A DNA stretch of 64,000 nucleotides, from contig NMRA01000040.1 in NCBI GenBank assembly GCA_002633005.1, forward strand, positions 678,395-742,394, in the 5' to 3' direction. Positions 38,465 through 48,800 of the stretch are shown one piece after another. The stretch comes from Phoronis australis. Taxonomy: Eukaryota; Phoronida; Phoronidae. Under the pieces are notes generated by a model that did no database searches, was not told where the DNA came from, and saw only the letters and a list, made by a program, of their open reading frames with translations. Position numbers and translations under genes: made by a program. Numbering within the stretch: the stretch's first letter is position 1; each line of letters begins with the position of its first letter.

Positions 38465-38537
38465 GCCCGGATAGCTCAGCTAATAGAGCATCACACTTTT
38501 ATTTTGAGGGTCCAGGGTTCGGGTCCCTGTTTGGGCG
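38465..38537 (+). pseudogene. Degenerate tRNA-Lys copy
   Basis: Same length and register as the tRNA-Lys at 35894. The acceptor still pairs (GCCCGGA with TTTGGGC, two G-U pairs) and TTT remains in the anticodon. The anticodon stem has a C-T mismatch, the base after the anticodon pair is T, and the conserved GG of the D loop is lost (CTAATAG). Expression is unlikely. Confidence 0.7.
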
Positions 38538-39032
38538 CGTTCTTTTCCTTTTAAAACTGTCTTGAAAACAAAAATGCTACGTACAACTTCGAGTTTAGAG
38601 GTCAAAGCACTGGTCTGGTAAACACGCAGTATCTGGTCTAAGCCGAAACAAGACAATTTACACACAAAGCAAACAAGAGCGTGTTAATTATAATGCCGGC
38701 AGCACCTATTCACCATACTCTGATGACAGGCTTGAAATTTAACCGCTCATGATCTGTCTGCAAAGTTAAAAAGCCCGACATGCCAATTGGTCAGTGTAAT
38801 TAAACTACTTATTTTAATTGGTCTGAAAAAGCCGTCATCAATCGGTAATACACATACGTATATAAGGTAAAACAAGTTAAACTAGATTTTACAGGTAGTG
38901 CGTATTTTTATCTTCGATTTATCAGAAGCGGTCGTTGAGACTGAGTGTTATTGAATCATTCTTAGAAACACGTATAACAGTAAAAATGGTAGTATCGGCA
39001 TGCACGTGCATAGACATGCTTGTCAAGCGGCC

Positions 39033-39091
39033 GCCAGGTAGCTCACCTGGTAGCGCACCTGAGAGTTTATGATTTGAGTTCATGTTCTGGC
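39033..39091 (+). pseudogene. tRNA-like fragment
   Basis: GCCAGGTAGCTCACCTGGTAGCGC resembles a tRNA 5' end with A box, and the 3' end TTCTGGC can pair with GCCAGGT except for one position. The intervening part is too short (59 nt in all) and the B box is degraded. It may be a decayed tRNA of another isotype. Confidence 0.35.
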
Positions 39092-39164
39092 TTTATTTTT
39101 GTTTTTAAATTTGTTTCAGAAAACTCAAGGGTTGTTTTACTGTAAGTTCGTTAAAGTTCGTATC

Positions 39165-39237
39165 GCCTTCGTAGCTCAGAGGTTAGAGCACTGGTCTTGT
39201 AAAGCAGGGGTCGAGAGTTCAAGTCTCTCCGTAGGCT
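39165..39237 (+). pseudogene. tRNA-Thr(UGU)-like copy with stem mismatches
   Basis: Full-length Thr copy with anticodon TGT and intact T arm. It has a T-T mismatch in the acceptor (GCCTTCG with CGTAGGC) and a G-G mismatch in the anticodon stem (CTGGT with AGCAG). A and B boxes are nearly intact, so it could still be transcribed, but function as a tRNA is doubtful. Confidence 0.65.
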
Positions 39238-39551
39238 TTACGTTTTACTCATGTATCAAGTATACGAAGACCAACGTTGCAAATAACGCAGAAGTGAAAG
39301 TTTCAATAATAATACCATGTTTAAGCAAAACCAATCTTTTCGACTAATTGCCAAAATAGCCTTGTCATTCAAGAGCGTAACATCAACAGAGTTAACTGTC
39401 ATCTAAAGTTATCACGTCGTCATAATTTGAATTGCTACTTGTTTCTTACGGCGAATTACAAATTCATGTTTGCGTATTGTGTTGTAATGATGTAATGCGG
39501 TTTGTAAAAGATAGTATCAGAATCAAGATCACAAGTACGCAGTTGAGGAGT

Positions 39552-39626
39552 GCGTAGATAGCTCAGCTGGTAGATCTCTACAGACTTTTAATCTGGGGTT
39601 CTAGAGATGGAATCATTGATAAGGCG
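39552..39626 (+). pseudogene. Degenerate tRNA-Lys copy
   Basis: The A box TAGCTCAGCTGGTAGA and the CAGACTTTTAATCTG anticodon hairpin (anticodon TTT) survive. The acceptor (GCGTAGA) and the T arm are broken. The upstream flank (TAGTATCAGAATCAAGATCAC) matches those of the Lys copies at 38465 and 40964, which shows tandem duplication. Confidence 0.65.
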
Positions 39627-40592
39627 CGTAGTTTTTGTTTTTAAAGTTCTAAGTTGTCTTAAAAACGGAAACATTCGTATGTCTTCGATGTTCAGACGTC
39701 AGAGCACAGGTCCAAAACTAGGCAAGATAGTTTGCAAAAAAGCAGACACGAGCCTTTTATAATACTCTCAGAGCACAAACTACAAATAATACAAGATCTA
39801 ATCTCCAAACTCAGACAAGCCTCAGACTCCAGACTTCAAATTTAACCGATCACGATAATTTGACTTTAAATGTGTAAGGTGTTACATGAAAGATGGTTAT
39901 TTTTTCAGTCGAATTTCGAATACAGAGCCAAACCTCGAATTCAGAAGCAACGTGACATATTTAATTAGTTTAATTGAGCTGTAGAGGCCCGCTCATGACC
40001 TTGTCAATGGATTCAGGCACATAAAAAGTACAACAAACCCAGCTAATTTTTACGTGAAGTTCAAGTATACTTACCGTCCATTTATCAGAAATAATCTTTG
40101 AGACTGAGAAAAATATTTTTCCGAAACACTTGTAATAGTAAAAATTGAAGTAAAAACTATGAGAATGTATTTTGCATGAGACATGTTTGCCAAGAACTGC
40201 CTGATAGACAAAGATTAAACGGCTCTGATTTATTCTGGCTCATTATTTGTCATGAAAATCACGTCGAGTAACATCGCAACGGAGGCTGTCCCTCCCAACA
40301 AGGGCAGAAATGTGTCCTTTAATTGTTATTTTTTACGTTCAATTTCATTTTGATGTCCTCTGGGTAGCCGGGCAACACATACATAATTTCATTGTCCGCG
40401 TATACAGTACTGGTATCAGTCATGTTTCTCTAATTCGTGGTAAATGCGCAGCTTTGATTCGACACCTATCATGCTAGGCAACTAACGTGACAGGGTCAGG
40501 GATTTGACTATACTTTGGGCTTTCCCGAAGGCAACTGCCCACTGGAGGCTGAAACTAAGACAGGAATAATTCAGGTGTTAGTAACTCAGTCC

Positions 40593-40665
40593 GCCTACGT
40601 AGGTCAGAGGTTAGAACACTGGTATTGTAAACCAAGGGTCGATAGTTCAATTCTCTCCGAGGGCT
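40593..40665 (+). pseudogene. Degenerate tRNA-Thr copy
   Basis: Full-length with anticodon TGT. It has an acceptor A-A mismatch, the A box altered to TAGGTCAG, the base before the anticodon changed (ATTGTAA loop) and T-arm changes. It is followed by a copy of the tRNA-Lys upstream flank and then a Lys-derived copy 300 bp on. Confidence 0.65.
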
Positions 40666-40963
40666 TCACTTTTTATTTCAACCAACATAATTATAATATA
40701 TAGACCCGGATCGTGCTACCAACAAAGCACAGATGTGAGTATTAATAATAATACAATTTGTTTGAAACAAAATCTGTCCACTCGAATAATGTCAAAATGG
40801 TGCTATCATTCCCAGTGGTGTGTGTAACATAATTATTATTCCAGAAAATTAAATAACTACTTACATCATACGAAAATATCATTGCTACGAATCGTACGTA
40901 ATGCAATGATGCAATGCGAAATTTTGTATCAGGATCAAGACCACACATACGAAGCTGAGGAGT

Positions 40964-41038
40964 CCCGGGATGGCTCAGCTGGTAGAGCACTCTAGACTGT
41001 TAATCTGAAGGCCCAAGGTTCGAGACCCTGTTCGGGCG
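40964..41038 (+). pseudogene. tRNA-Lys-derived copy with GTT anticodon
   Basis: Clearly derived from the Lys gene (TGGCTCAGCTGGTAGAGC, GTTCGAGACCCTGTTCGGGCG). The anticodon loop reads CTGTTAA, so the anticodon is GTT (Asn), not TTT. Two extra bases lie before the anticodon stem and the acceptor has mismatches (CCCGGGA with TTCGGGC). Most likely a pseudogene. Confidence 0.65.
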
Positions 41039-41131
41039 CGTGCTTTGTCTTTAAAGTTAAGCTGTCTTAAAAACGAAAACACTAAGTCCTTTTTGAGATT
41101 TTGCAAGGCCTCCAACACTGTTGTGTTTTAG

Positions 41132-41208
41132 AAGGCAGTGTGATCTAATGGGATAAATGTCCACTTCCTTTACTCAAGATCGTGGGTTAGATTCCGGTTT
41201 TGGGACGC
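41132..41208 (+). repeat. tRNA-like head, possible SINE
   Basis: GTGATCTAATGGGATAA resembles an A box, and GGGTTAGATTCC (41184-41195) is a good B box at the right distance for a pol III promoter. The following sequence to about 41330 is not tRNA-like. This is the arrangement of a tRNA-derived SINE, but no second copy was found in the window and no terminal repeat is defined. Confidence 0.4.
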
Positions 41209-41380
41209 TGATAGATGCACGAGTCAGATGTCTAGTTCTCAGCTCGGTTCTAACTATAAAAATGGTTCCAGGTGATCAGTGCAATGGGCACACCTGAGGG
41301 GACAGCGCACCAGACCACTTGCCATTGTTTTTTAAAGCACTGTATTGTTGTATTGTGAGTTCAGACATGTTCATCATATC

Positions 41381-41405
41381 GCCTTCGTAATTCAGAGTCT
41401 CTCCC
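41381..41405 (+). pseudogene. Internally deleted tRNA-Thr copy
   Basis: GCCTTCGTAATTCAGA is joined directly to GTCTCTCC, so the middle of the Thr tRNA is deleted. The upstream sequence (TGTGAGTTCAG...TATC) and downstream sequence (TTTCTTTCACCAACCAACACAC) match those of the other Thr units. Confidence 0.55.
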
Positions 41406-42007
41406 ATGTCTTCATCCTTTCTTTCACCAACCAACACACAGTACAGTTAGCATGAATACCGTCAGTACACAATCACAGTAAAAAGCAAAAGACAGGCTAT
41501 CGTTCACTGTTAGTGTGGAAGTTCATGTATTTTATATAAAGAAATATTGATTTTGAAACAAAATTTGTCTTCTTAATCAACGATATAAAAATAGGCCTGT
41601 CATTCTCAGAAGCACGAGAGAATTAGGTTACTGTTCGCTGCATTATCATTTCACGTTGACAGAATTTAAATAAAACTTGTCTTATATGCATAGTAATGAA
41701 TTGGTTTCCGCCAATTGGTGTTTAATGACGTAAGTTTTGTAATTGGTTATATCCCGAACTGGTGAAGTTCAAGTCTTCAGATTTTGATTTTAAAGTCCCA
41801 TTATCGCCGTCTTTGAAAACTTTTGTTTTGTTGATTTTTTAACATGGCGAGGACTGGATGAAATTCAATGTGGATTGTTTCACAACCACTAACTTGATTT
41901 AAATTTAATTTTTACGATTTCGGCTGCGCATAATTAGCACAGTGCTGGACTTCAAAGTTTTTTTGAAAGCTGCTGTTTTGTACTGCGAGTTCAGTCTCGA
42001 CTATCCC

Positions 42008-42080
42008 GCCTTCGTAGCTCAGACGTTAGAGCACTGGTCTCGTAAAGCAGGGGTTGAGAGTTCAAGTCTCTCCGAGGGCT
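42008..42080 (+). tRNA. tRNA-Thr: tRNA-Thr-like (anticodon CGU), possibly decaying
   Basis: 73 nt. Acceptor GCCTTCG pairs with CGAGGGC (one G-U), the T arm is intact and the anticodon is CGT. The anticodon stem has the same G-G mismatch (CTGGT with AGCAG) as the copy at 39165, and the D-loop GG is lost (CAGACGTTAG). It may be a tRNA in early decay. It is the last member of the array. Confidence 0.5.
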
Positions 42081-42629
42081 TTCTTTATTCTTTCTCCAAG
42101 CAACACACAAATGATCCAACCCGAAACAATGAAAGTTTCACAGCCACCGCAATCCCAACACTCAGGAAGTGGTACTCTGGAAGAAAAGTTCCACTTCTTA
42201 ATTGATTCTGTTCATTGGTTGAGATCGGCAAGCGGTTGTGGGCTAAGGGTTGTGGGCTAGTAAGGGTACGACGCAAGTAGATCCGAAGATGCAGGAGTTT
42301 GGCGAAATAGTAAGAGTACACGACGAGAGTAAAAAACAAGCTTCTTCATGTGTACGCTCATTACCTTCTAACCTAAATTTGTGAAATGATTGGTCGGCGA
42401 GGCTGGTATGTTGAATTATGGGATAAAATTCTGAATTTCCGATCCACAAGCGAAGATTTCTCGATGCAAACTTCTCGCGAGTGTCGTATACAGAACGCAA
42501 CACTGAATGCATACATATGTTATAACACTAGGGCCACCTAGCGAATCTCGAGTGGCTCATCGCAACTTGCAAATAGTAGTATTACTTTTTCTGTTATCAT
42601 TTTCATGTTAACTATACTTACAAAAAATA
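42081..42629. other. Spacer, nothing recognised
   Basis: Open frames of 82-89 codons on both strands without known domains. Confidence 0.4.
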
Positions 42630-42694
42630 ACATTATTATTATCATTATAATTATCATCATCATTATTATTATCATCATTATCATCATTATCATC

Positions 42695-42726
<32 letters not shown>

Positions 42727-42779
42727 CATCACCATCATCACCATCATCACCATCATCATCATCATCATCACCACCACCG

Positions 42780-42826
<47 letters not shown>

Positions 42827-42885
42827 TTCATCGTCATCATCATCATCATTATTATTATTATTATTATTATCATCATCATCATTAA
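42630..42885. repeat. ATC/ATT trinucleotide microsatellite
   Basis: About 250 bp of ATC, ATT and ACC triplets. The plus strand reads as poly-Ile and the minus strand as poly-Asp or poly-Met. None of these open frames is a gene. Confidence 0.95.
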
Positions 42886-45800
42886 TAGTGACAAGGGTTC
42901 GACTCTTTGTTAGGGAGTCGTACTCATTGTATTTGTTTTTAAGTTCCTTGTCATTTTCAGATGTGAGGAACTGATATGAAAAAGCCAATGAATTTTTAAT
43001 GGCATAAACACTCGTTTTTCAATGTTACAAAACGTCCTGAAGTTATTTGTGGTTGTCAAGTGACGGAACAAAAAAACGGAAAATGTAAGATGCAATTGTT
43101 TCTCACCGACAAACCCTTATCAAGGCACCTGATGTCATAATTTAATTTCAATAAAAAAATCATTTTTATTTTAATATAATACAAGCATTCAAATTTGTGT
43201 CCACACCTTCGTGGAAAGCGTGACCGCCCGCAGTTTCATCCGGGGAACGGTGATCCCGTATTTAAGACGACGGCGACCTCCTGCGGTTACCAAAGATTGA
43301 ACCACCTCCTGCCGATTCGATGACCTTTGTTTACTCATTGTTGAAAAGCTAGGAGCGACCATCGACGTGCTGCCAAACCAAGCCTTTTCGGAATTCCGGC
43401 CTAGCGCTTTCTTGGTCAGGAGTCGATAAAAACTAAATACGCTACGTGGAGGTGAATACGCCAGCCACATACAAGCCTTTGTCAGAATATTGCATGTGGA
43501 CGACTCCTAAAAAGGAAGAAATTATTATTTAACACGTTCCCCTGTTCTATTTGAAGAATATTTCCAATGACGTAGTTTAAGGTGAAAATATTCCATCAAA
43601 CTGACGCGTTGTGCGTATGAACAAAAAGCATAAACGAGCAAGGCTGTTTATGGTGCAAGCGGTGTTCATGTCATTTTGCAGTGAGTCGTAACATCCGGCC
43701 ACTAGCGATGAGCCATAAGATATGGCCTTCAATTTACTTCAAATATCTAAACTAAGAGTTGAAGTAAAATGCCTTGGATAAGTTCATTACTTTAGGATTT
43801 GGGGAAATGGTACAACTTGATTAAATTTATAGAAGCTGCTTCACTTTTCGTGTGCTCAACAAATATTTCCCCTGATTTAGCCTACACGACTACCGACATT
43901 GACAGCAATAATGGGCAAAATATATATCGCCGATTACGTCTAGGGCACTCTGTTGACAGGTGATATCACGGGATATATTCAAAATGATTAACTCTCTCGC
44001 CATCTGAATTAAAAATCATGATCAACTCTTAGACTGAGTGTTTATTTACTTAAAATGTTTCCAAATAATGTTAATGTAATTAACAGACGTGTCGTTTTAT
44101 CTGTTTAGGAAATTCATTTTCCAAACAGGTTGAATGGATGAACCAAGTGTTTGTAAAATTTCTGCTGTTTTGTTTTGTTTTGTTTAGGAATAATCGACCC
44201 AAAATATAGTCACTTGCCAGAACTACTTTACGTTACCAAAATTCGTTGAAATCACGACTGCTGTTAATAAATGTCTTTTTAATAAATTTATGCAATCTCA
44301 TTTCACTGTAGCAAATCTTCGAACAGCAAAAAGACAATAATATTCCATTGGGTGAACAAAGCTAATACAGGGATGGATTGGACGCTATCGGCCGCAGCTG
44401 ACGTAGAAATCAATGGGACAGCAAGAGAAATATATATGAAATCAATTATTTTAACAGTTTTGTATGAACCAGGACGAAAAGATGACAGAGGTTTGCAGAA
44501 AATAACTCCACAAACACACACANCATTGTGTTCAGACATAAAACAAACCACGTTTGTGTGAACGATTTCCTGATTCGAGTAATTTATCGGTTTTGTCTCG
44601 CGCTTGGAACACCTGCAAATGATGCCGCTAACGTGAAGACAGGTTAAGAAAACCAAAACAATGACCAACGATCTAAGTCTTCATAAGTTGGTTTCACAGC
44701 CGCTTGTCGTTATTGGTTAACTACTTAGGCCCTTCTCCGCAACCACTGGCGAAGTCGTAAAATGTCTGTTAAAGACATACTTCGTCTATTTTATGTATTT
44801 CCAGTATTTCGCGGGTGTATATCTAAATCACACGTTTTAAAGAAATGGGAAAACCACACCAAGTTTAAACGGTTGAGCAAAACACTTGGTCTCCGTTGAC
44901 TATGAATGAAAAAAACATCAACCTGTCATAGCGCGGCATGTGCCTAAGATTTCGATGATATGTCGGGCGTGTTCATATTCTAGAAGGCAAAGAGAGTTAA
45001 AACTGTGCAGTGTATATTCATGGTAAAAAGAGTTGCTTTGGTTCTGCAGTGCAAGCCCTCAAAAGTGTTGTCAGGTAGATGGAAAGTGACATACGGAAGG
45101 TTATGGGTGGTGTAATATGGACTAATAGAGTTGCATGCATGTATGTAGCCCGACAAAGCAGCACGTTCGAAAGGACCACGTTTTATCTCTGTTGACGTTG
45201 AAATTTAAAGTATGATTACTTCCGGTAAACATTCTACAGTTCAGGGCAACTCAGGGAGGAAAAGAGGAATTTCATTTTAGCAAATTTGTAATCAAAATTA
45301 CTATTAAGAAAAATGTATTCCTTATTAGCACGGCATAGGTGAATCCGGGGGGGGGGGNCAAGGGGTCCGGACCCTCCCTTTTCCCTTGATTTAAGCGATA
45401 TCAAATCTAGAATTTTCAAATTGTTGACTTGAATACCCACAATCCTTGATCCGACCCCCCTGTTGGACAATAACACTAACATATTTCACTGCTAGTATTT
45501 AAAAAACTGGCTACTTAATGTTTTACTTGTTGAAAAAATCCACCAATCAACATGTCACAAGGAACAGAAATTCATTGGCAATATTAACACGCGATTTTAT
45601 TACCGAATTACAAACTCACAGCGAGATGGCCCTGCGAAAGGCGGGAATTCTCAGTCGGATTATGTTCACATCTCGGTGTGAGCGAAGTGAGTTTCGCTGC
45701 AGGCCAACAGCGATACACTGCACGTTTTTTATGTTAAAAAATGCCCATGCTTAACGTCAACCGAAATGAGGAATAATTGATTACCTGGAAAAATAATTGT

Positions 45801-48800
45801 GGGATTAATCGTTTATTCAGCTTGAAAGAAAACAATTCGAGAGAAAATCCGTTAGGATCTCTAAAATGCGACATAATTGTCTTTAAACGCATCTTAGTTT
45901 GATTGTAACGTCGACTTGCATAGTATTTGAGCTGAATACACAGGTGTGAATTGTACAAAAGTATCTGAATATAGATTTTTCATCATTGTTTTTATACTGT
46001 TGTAATTAGTTTTTGTTATAGCCAGTAACCACATGCAATGTACATCAAATACAACCATGAACTATAAAACGTGTCATCAAACTAAATGTGTGAACTTATG
46101 CACAAACTGTAAGCTTAAATAGCACAAAAAATCAAAATAAATCGAAAAATAACTCACCAACTCTACGACCCGCGAACAAACATGTTACATAGAACAAATA
46201 TCCAGTTGTCGTTTTAACGCGAGCAACATGTGCTGCCGCGGAGTAATCAAAATCCAGTTTAATTCGCTAAATTACTCATTTTTGGATAAGAATTTTAAAT
46301 AGTTGAGTCGATTTCGCTTCAGTGCACTTTCAAGGGTCCCCGGAAAAAGAGCTTGGTCACCGCGTGTAACGCATTTTCGGCGCGTGTGCGGGGCGCGGGT
46401 CTGGGATTTGGTGTCTGCTGGTCCGGGAGTGTAGCTGGAATTCAGAGGCACAGCCAAGAAAAAATTTCCATACGCTGCCTTTTGACTAGTTCTTACAATA
46501 TTCTGATATTCCCGAATAACTGATCTAGGGGCGTATCCTTTAAAAAATGACCACGCCCACAAAACTAATTAATGTTCGCTGGGTTGACTCAACCTTTTTG
46601 ACAAATATTTGACAAAAGATAGAAATCACTTGATCTTAAAAAGTCAGTACGCGAAATGTTAATCTTAATTTTACCGTTTAATCAAAATGGCGGGCATATA
46701 AATGGTGCTCAGATGTGACCGCTATGACAAATACTCTGCGGCAACCACTCGAGCTTAGTAGCTGTGAATAAAAGAGACTGCACTTCTCAACTTGACAATT
46801 AATGGCGTTCAGAAACGTCGAAATTCGCCCCAGGGGCTCGTTAACCGAAGTACAGGCGAAATGCATACATGTTCGCTCAAATAAAACACAAAATTCGCCA
46901 ACACCAGATACAAGACATCTTAGAAAGATTCTCTAATAGATGTTGACAGATGCACCGAACGTTCTCTGGCGTTTTGTTTTTTCAACACCGTGCTTTGATT
47001 ACGCGTCAATTTAAAGACATCGGTAGAAGTGTAACGCGATACCCAACCCATGTCTAGCAAGAGATTTGGATTTTAAGAAAAATATTTATAAGAATTCCTG
47101 ATATTGCCAAAAGGCCTGATCAAATTATAGTCAGCGCGCGTAAAGAAAGATAATAGAATCATTGTTTGATTTCCTGGCTCAAAGCAACGAATTGTGTAAT
47201 CAATATGAATTGGAAAAATGTGACACTTCGTAGGTTGAGTTTCGTAGAACAAAATATCGCCGGAACAGGGCCCAGAACCGAATACCCACAGAGTGAGCTG
47301 AGCTGCATGGGCGTTCGTTATCACTGTTGTACAAAAACGTGAATTAAAGTTTTCAACAACTTTACAGCGGACATGCGCGATCGCTCTTTATTTTTCTCAC
47401 CTACAATTTCTCTGTAAATTTCAAAGATTTTCTTCACCATTATGTTACTCTTGACTTTCTCAAGAAATAAAAGAACATTAAAAAACTACGTCTCGCTTTT
47501 ATGTGCGATAAAAATAAAATGTCTTTACTCTGTTAATACAGATGAATTATTTTAATGAAACTGTCACCTTTTCAGTTTACCATCAAAAAGTCATTAAGCA
47601 ATGAATACCAAATTCAATTTTAACTTGACCCACTTCTAGTTTCTGGACGCCCCCCGCATTATTTGTTGATAGCGGTGAAAGTATCAATTTCCGACTGTCA
47701 ACACCCGTGTACCTACTTAGCATGTACCAAGGGTTGAGGCTGTGCGGTTAGCGCGAAAGGAAATCTAAAAAAAAAACAGCATAATGCAACTCTTGTTAGA
47801 CTTAATTAGAGTGCTTTTTATGCGCGAGTTCGATAATCTCTTGTTTCTATTTTTTTTCTACACGAAGATGAGACGCATTCCCTACTTGACCACTGGTTGA
47901 ACACCTCACAAAAGACGCAATTCAGCCTACGTTTGTTTAAGGTTTATTTTATTTGACTTGCAAACCATTTAATACTTATTTTTAAAGACCCAATTTGGAT
48001 ATATGACATTTTGATTATTCCTAAGTTTTTGTTAATAAGAAATCGGTATATATCAGATTGTCTGTATGTATAATAATTTCTAAATAATATGTCTATTAGC
48101 ATAGATATCATTTTAAACTGATAATAATTTATATTCTGTCTGGTCGCGTCTTTACTTGTGCTTACAGTCTTGGACTGTACATATATCCGCGCTGCGATAA
48201 TACTCATTATAATGTTAAATGCTATAAATGTAGATAAATTAGAGTCTCAAGTCCAGATGCACGTGCATTGCTTTTTGCTTTATTATAACTACTCTGTGGT
48301 ATTAATAAATATTTATAGAACGTGTGTGTTTCCACAAAATTATGTTGAAGTTAGTCAGTATCTTTTAGAAAATTAGTGCGTTTTGTACACAGGATAAGTC
48401 CTTTGTAAAAAACGTGTTTTCGTCCACAAGGTGTCGTTACAAGCAGTCGTTGATTCGCACATGATTCTGTACATGGCATGGTACCTCTAAAACTAGCAAA
48501 ACTACATGCCATAAATTAATTACATGAGATACATTCCATCAAATGTCTTAACCAGCGATGTCAGATAATTGACAACACATTACAAAATTCTAGTCAATTA
48601 CATCAGTTTTTCGCCAAAGAAATTGACATTTATCCATATAATTTTACCGTTCAATTTTTCTTCAATATATTGGCATTTCTGAATGGTTTTTAAACACCCG
48701 CCATTGCAAGTTGATCTTTATTCATAAAGCAACCGTGTTGGTGATACTGTACCTGTTGTAGATAACAAGAAGACTGGTTTATTCAAATCGCCATCTTCGC

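Noticed and set aside
42538-42988. Poly-Met, poly-Ile and poly-Asp open frames
   Set aside because: Artefacts of the ATC/ATT trinucleotide tract.
43189-43470. 93-codon minus-strand frame of somewhat higher GC
   Set aside because: No recognisable domain or splice context; could be a transposon relic but cannot be supported.
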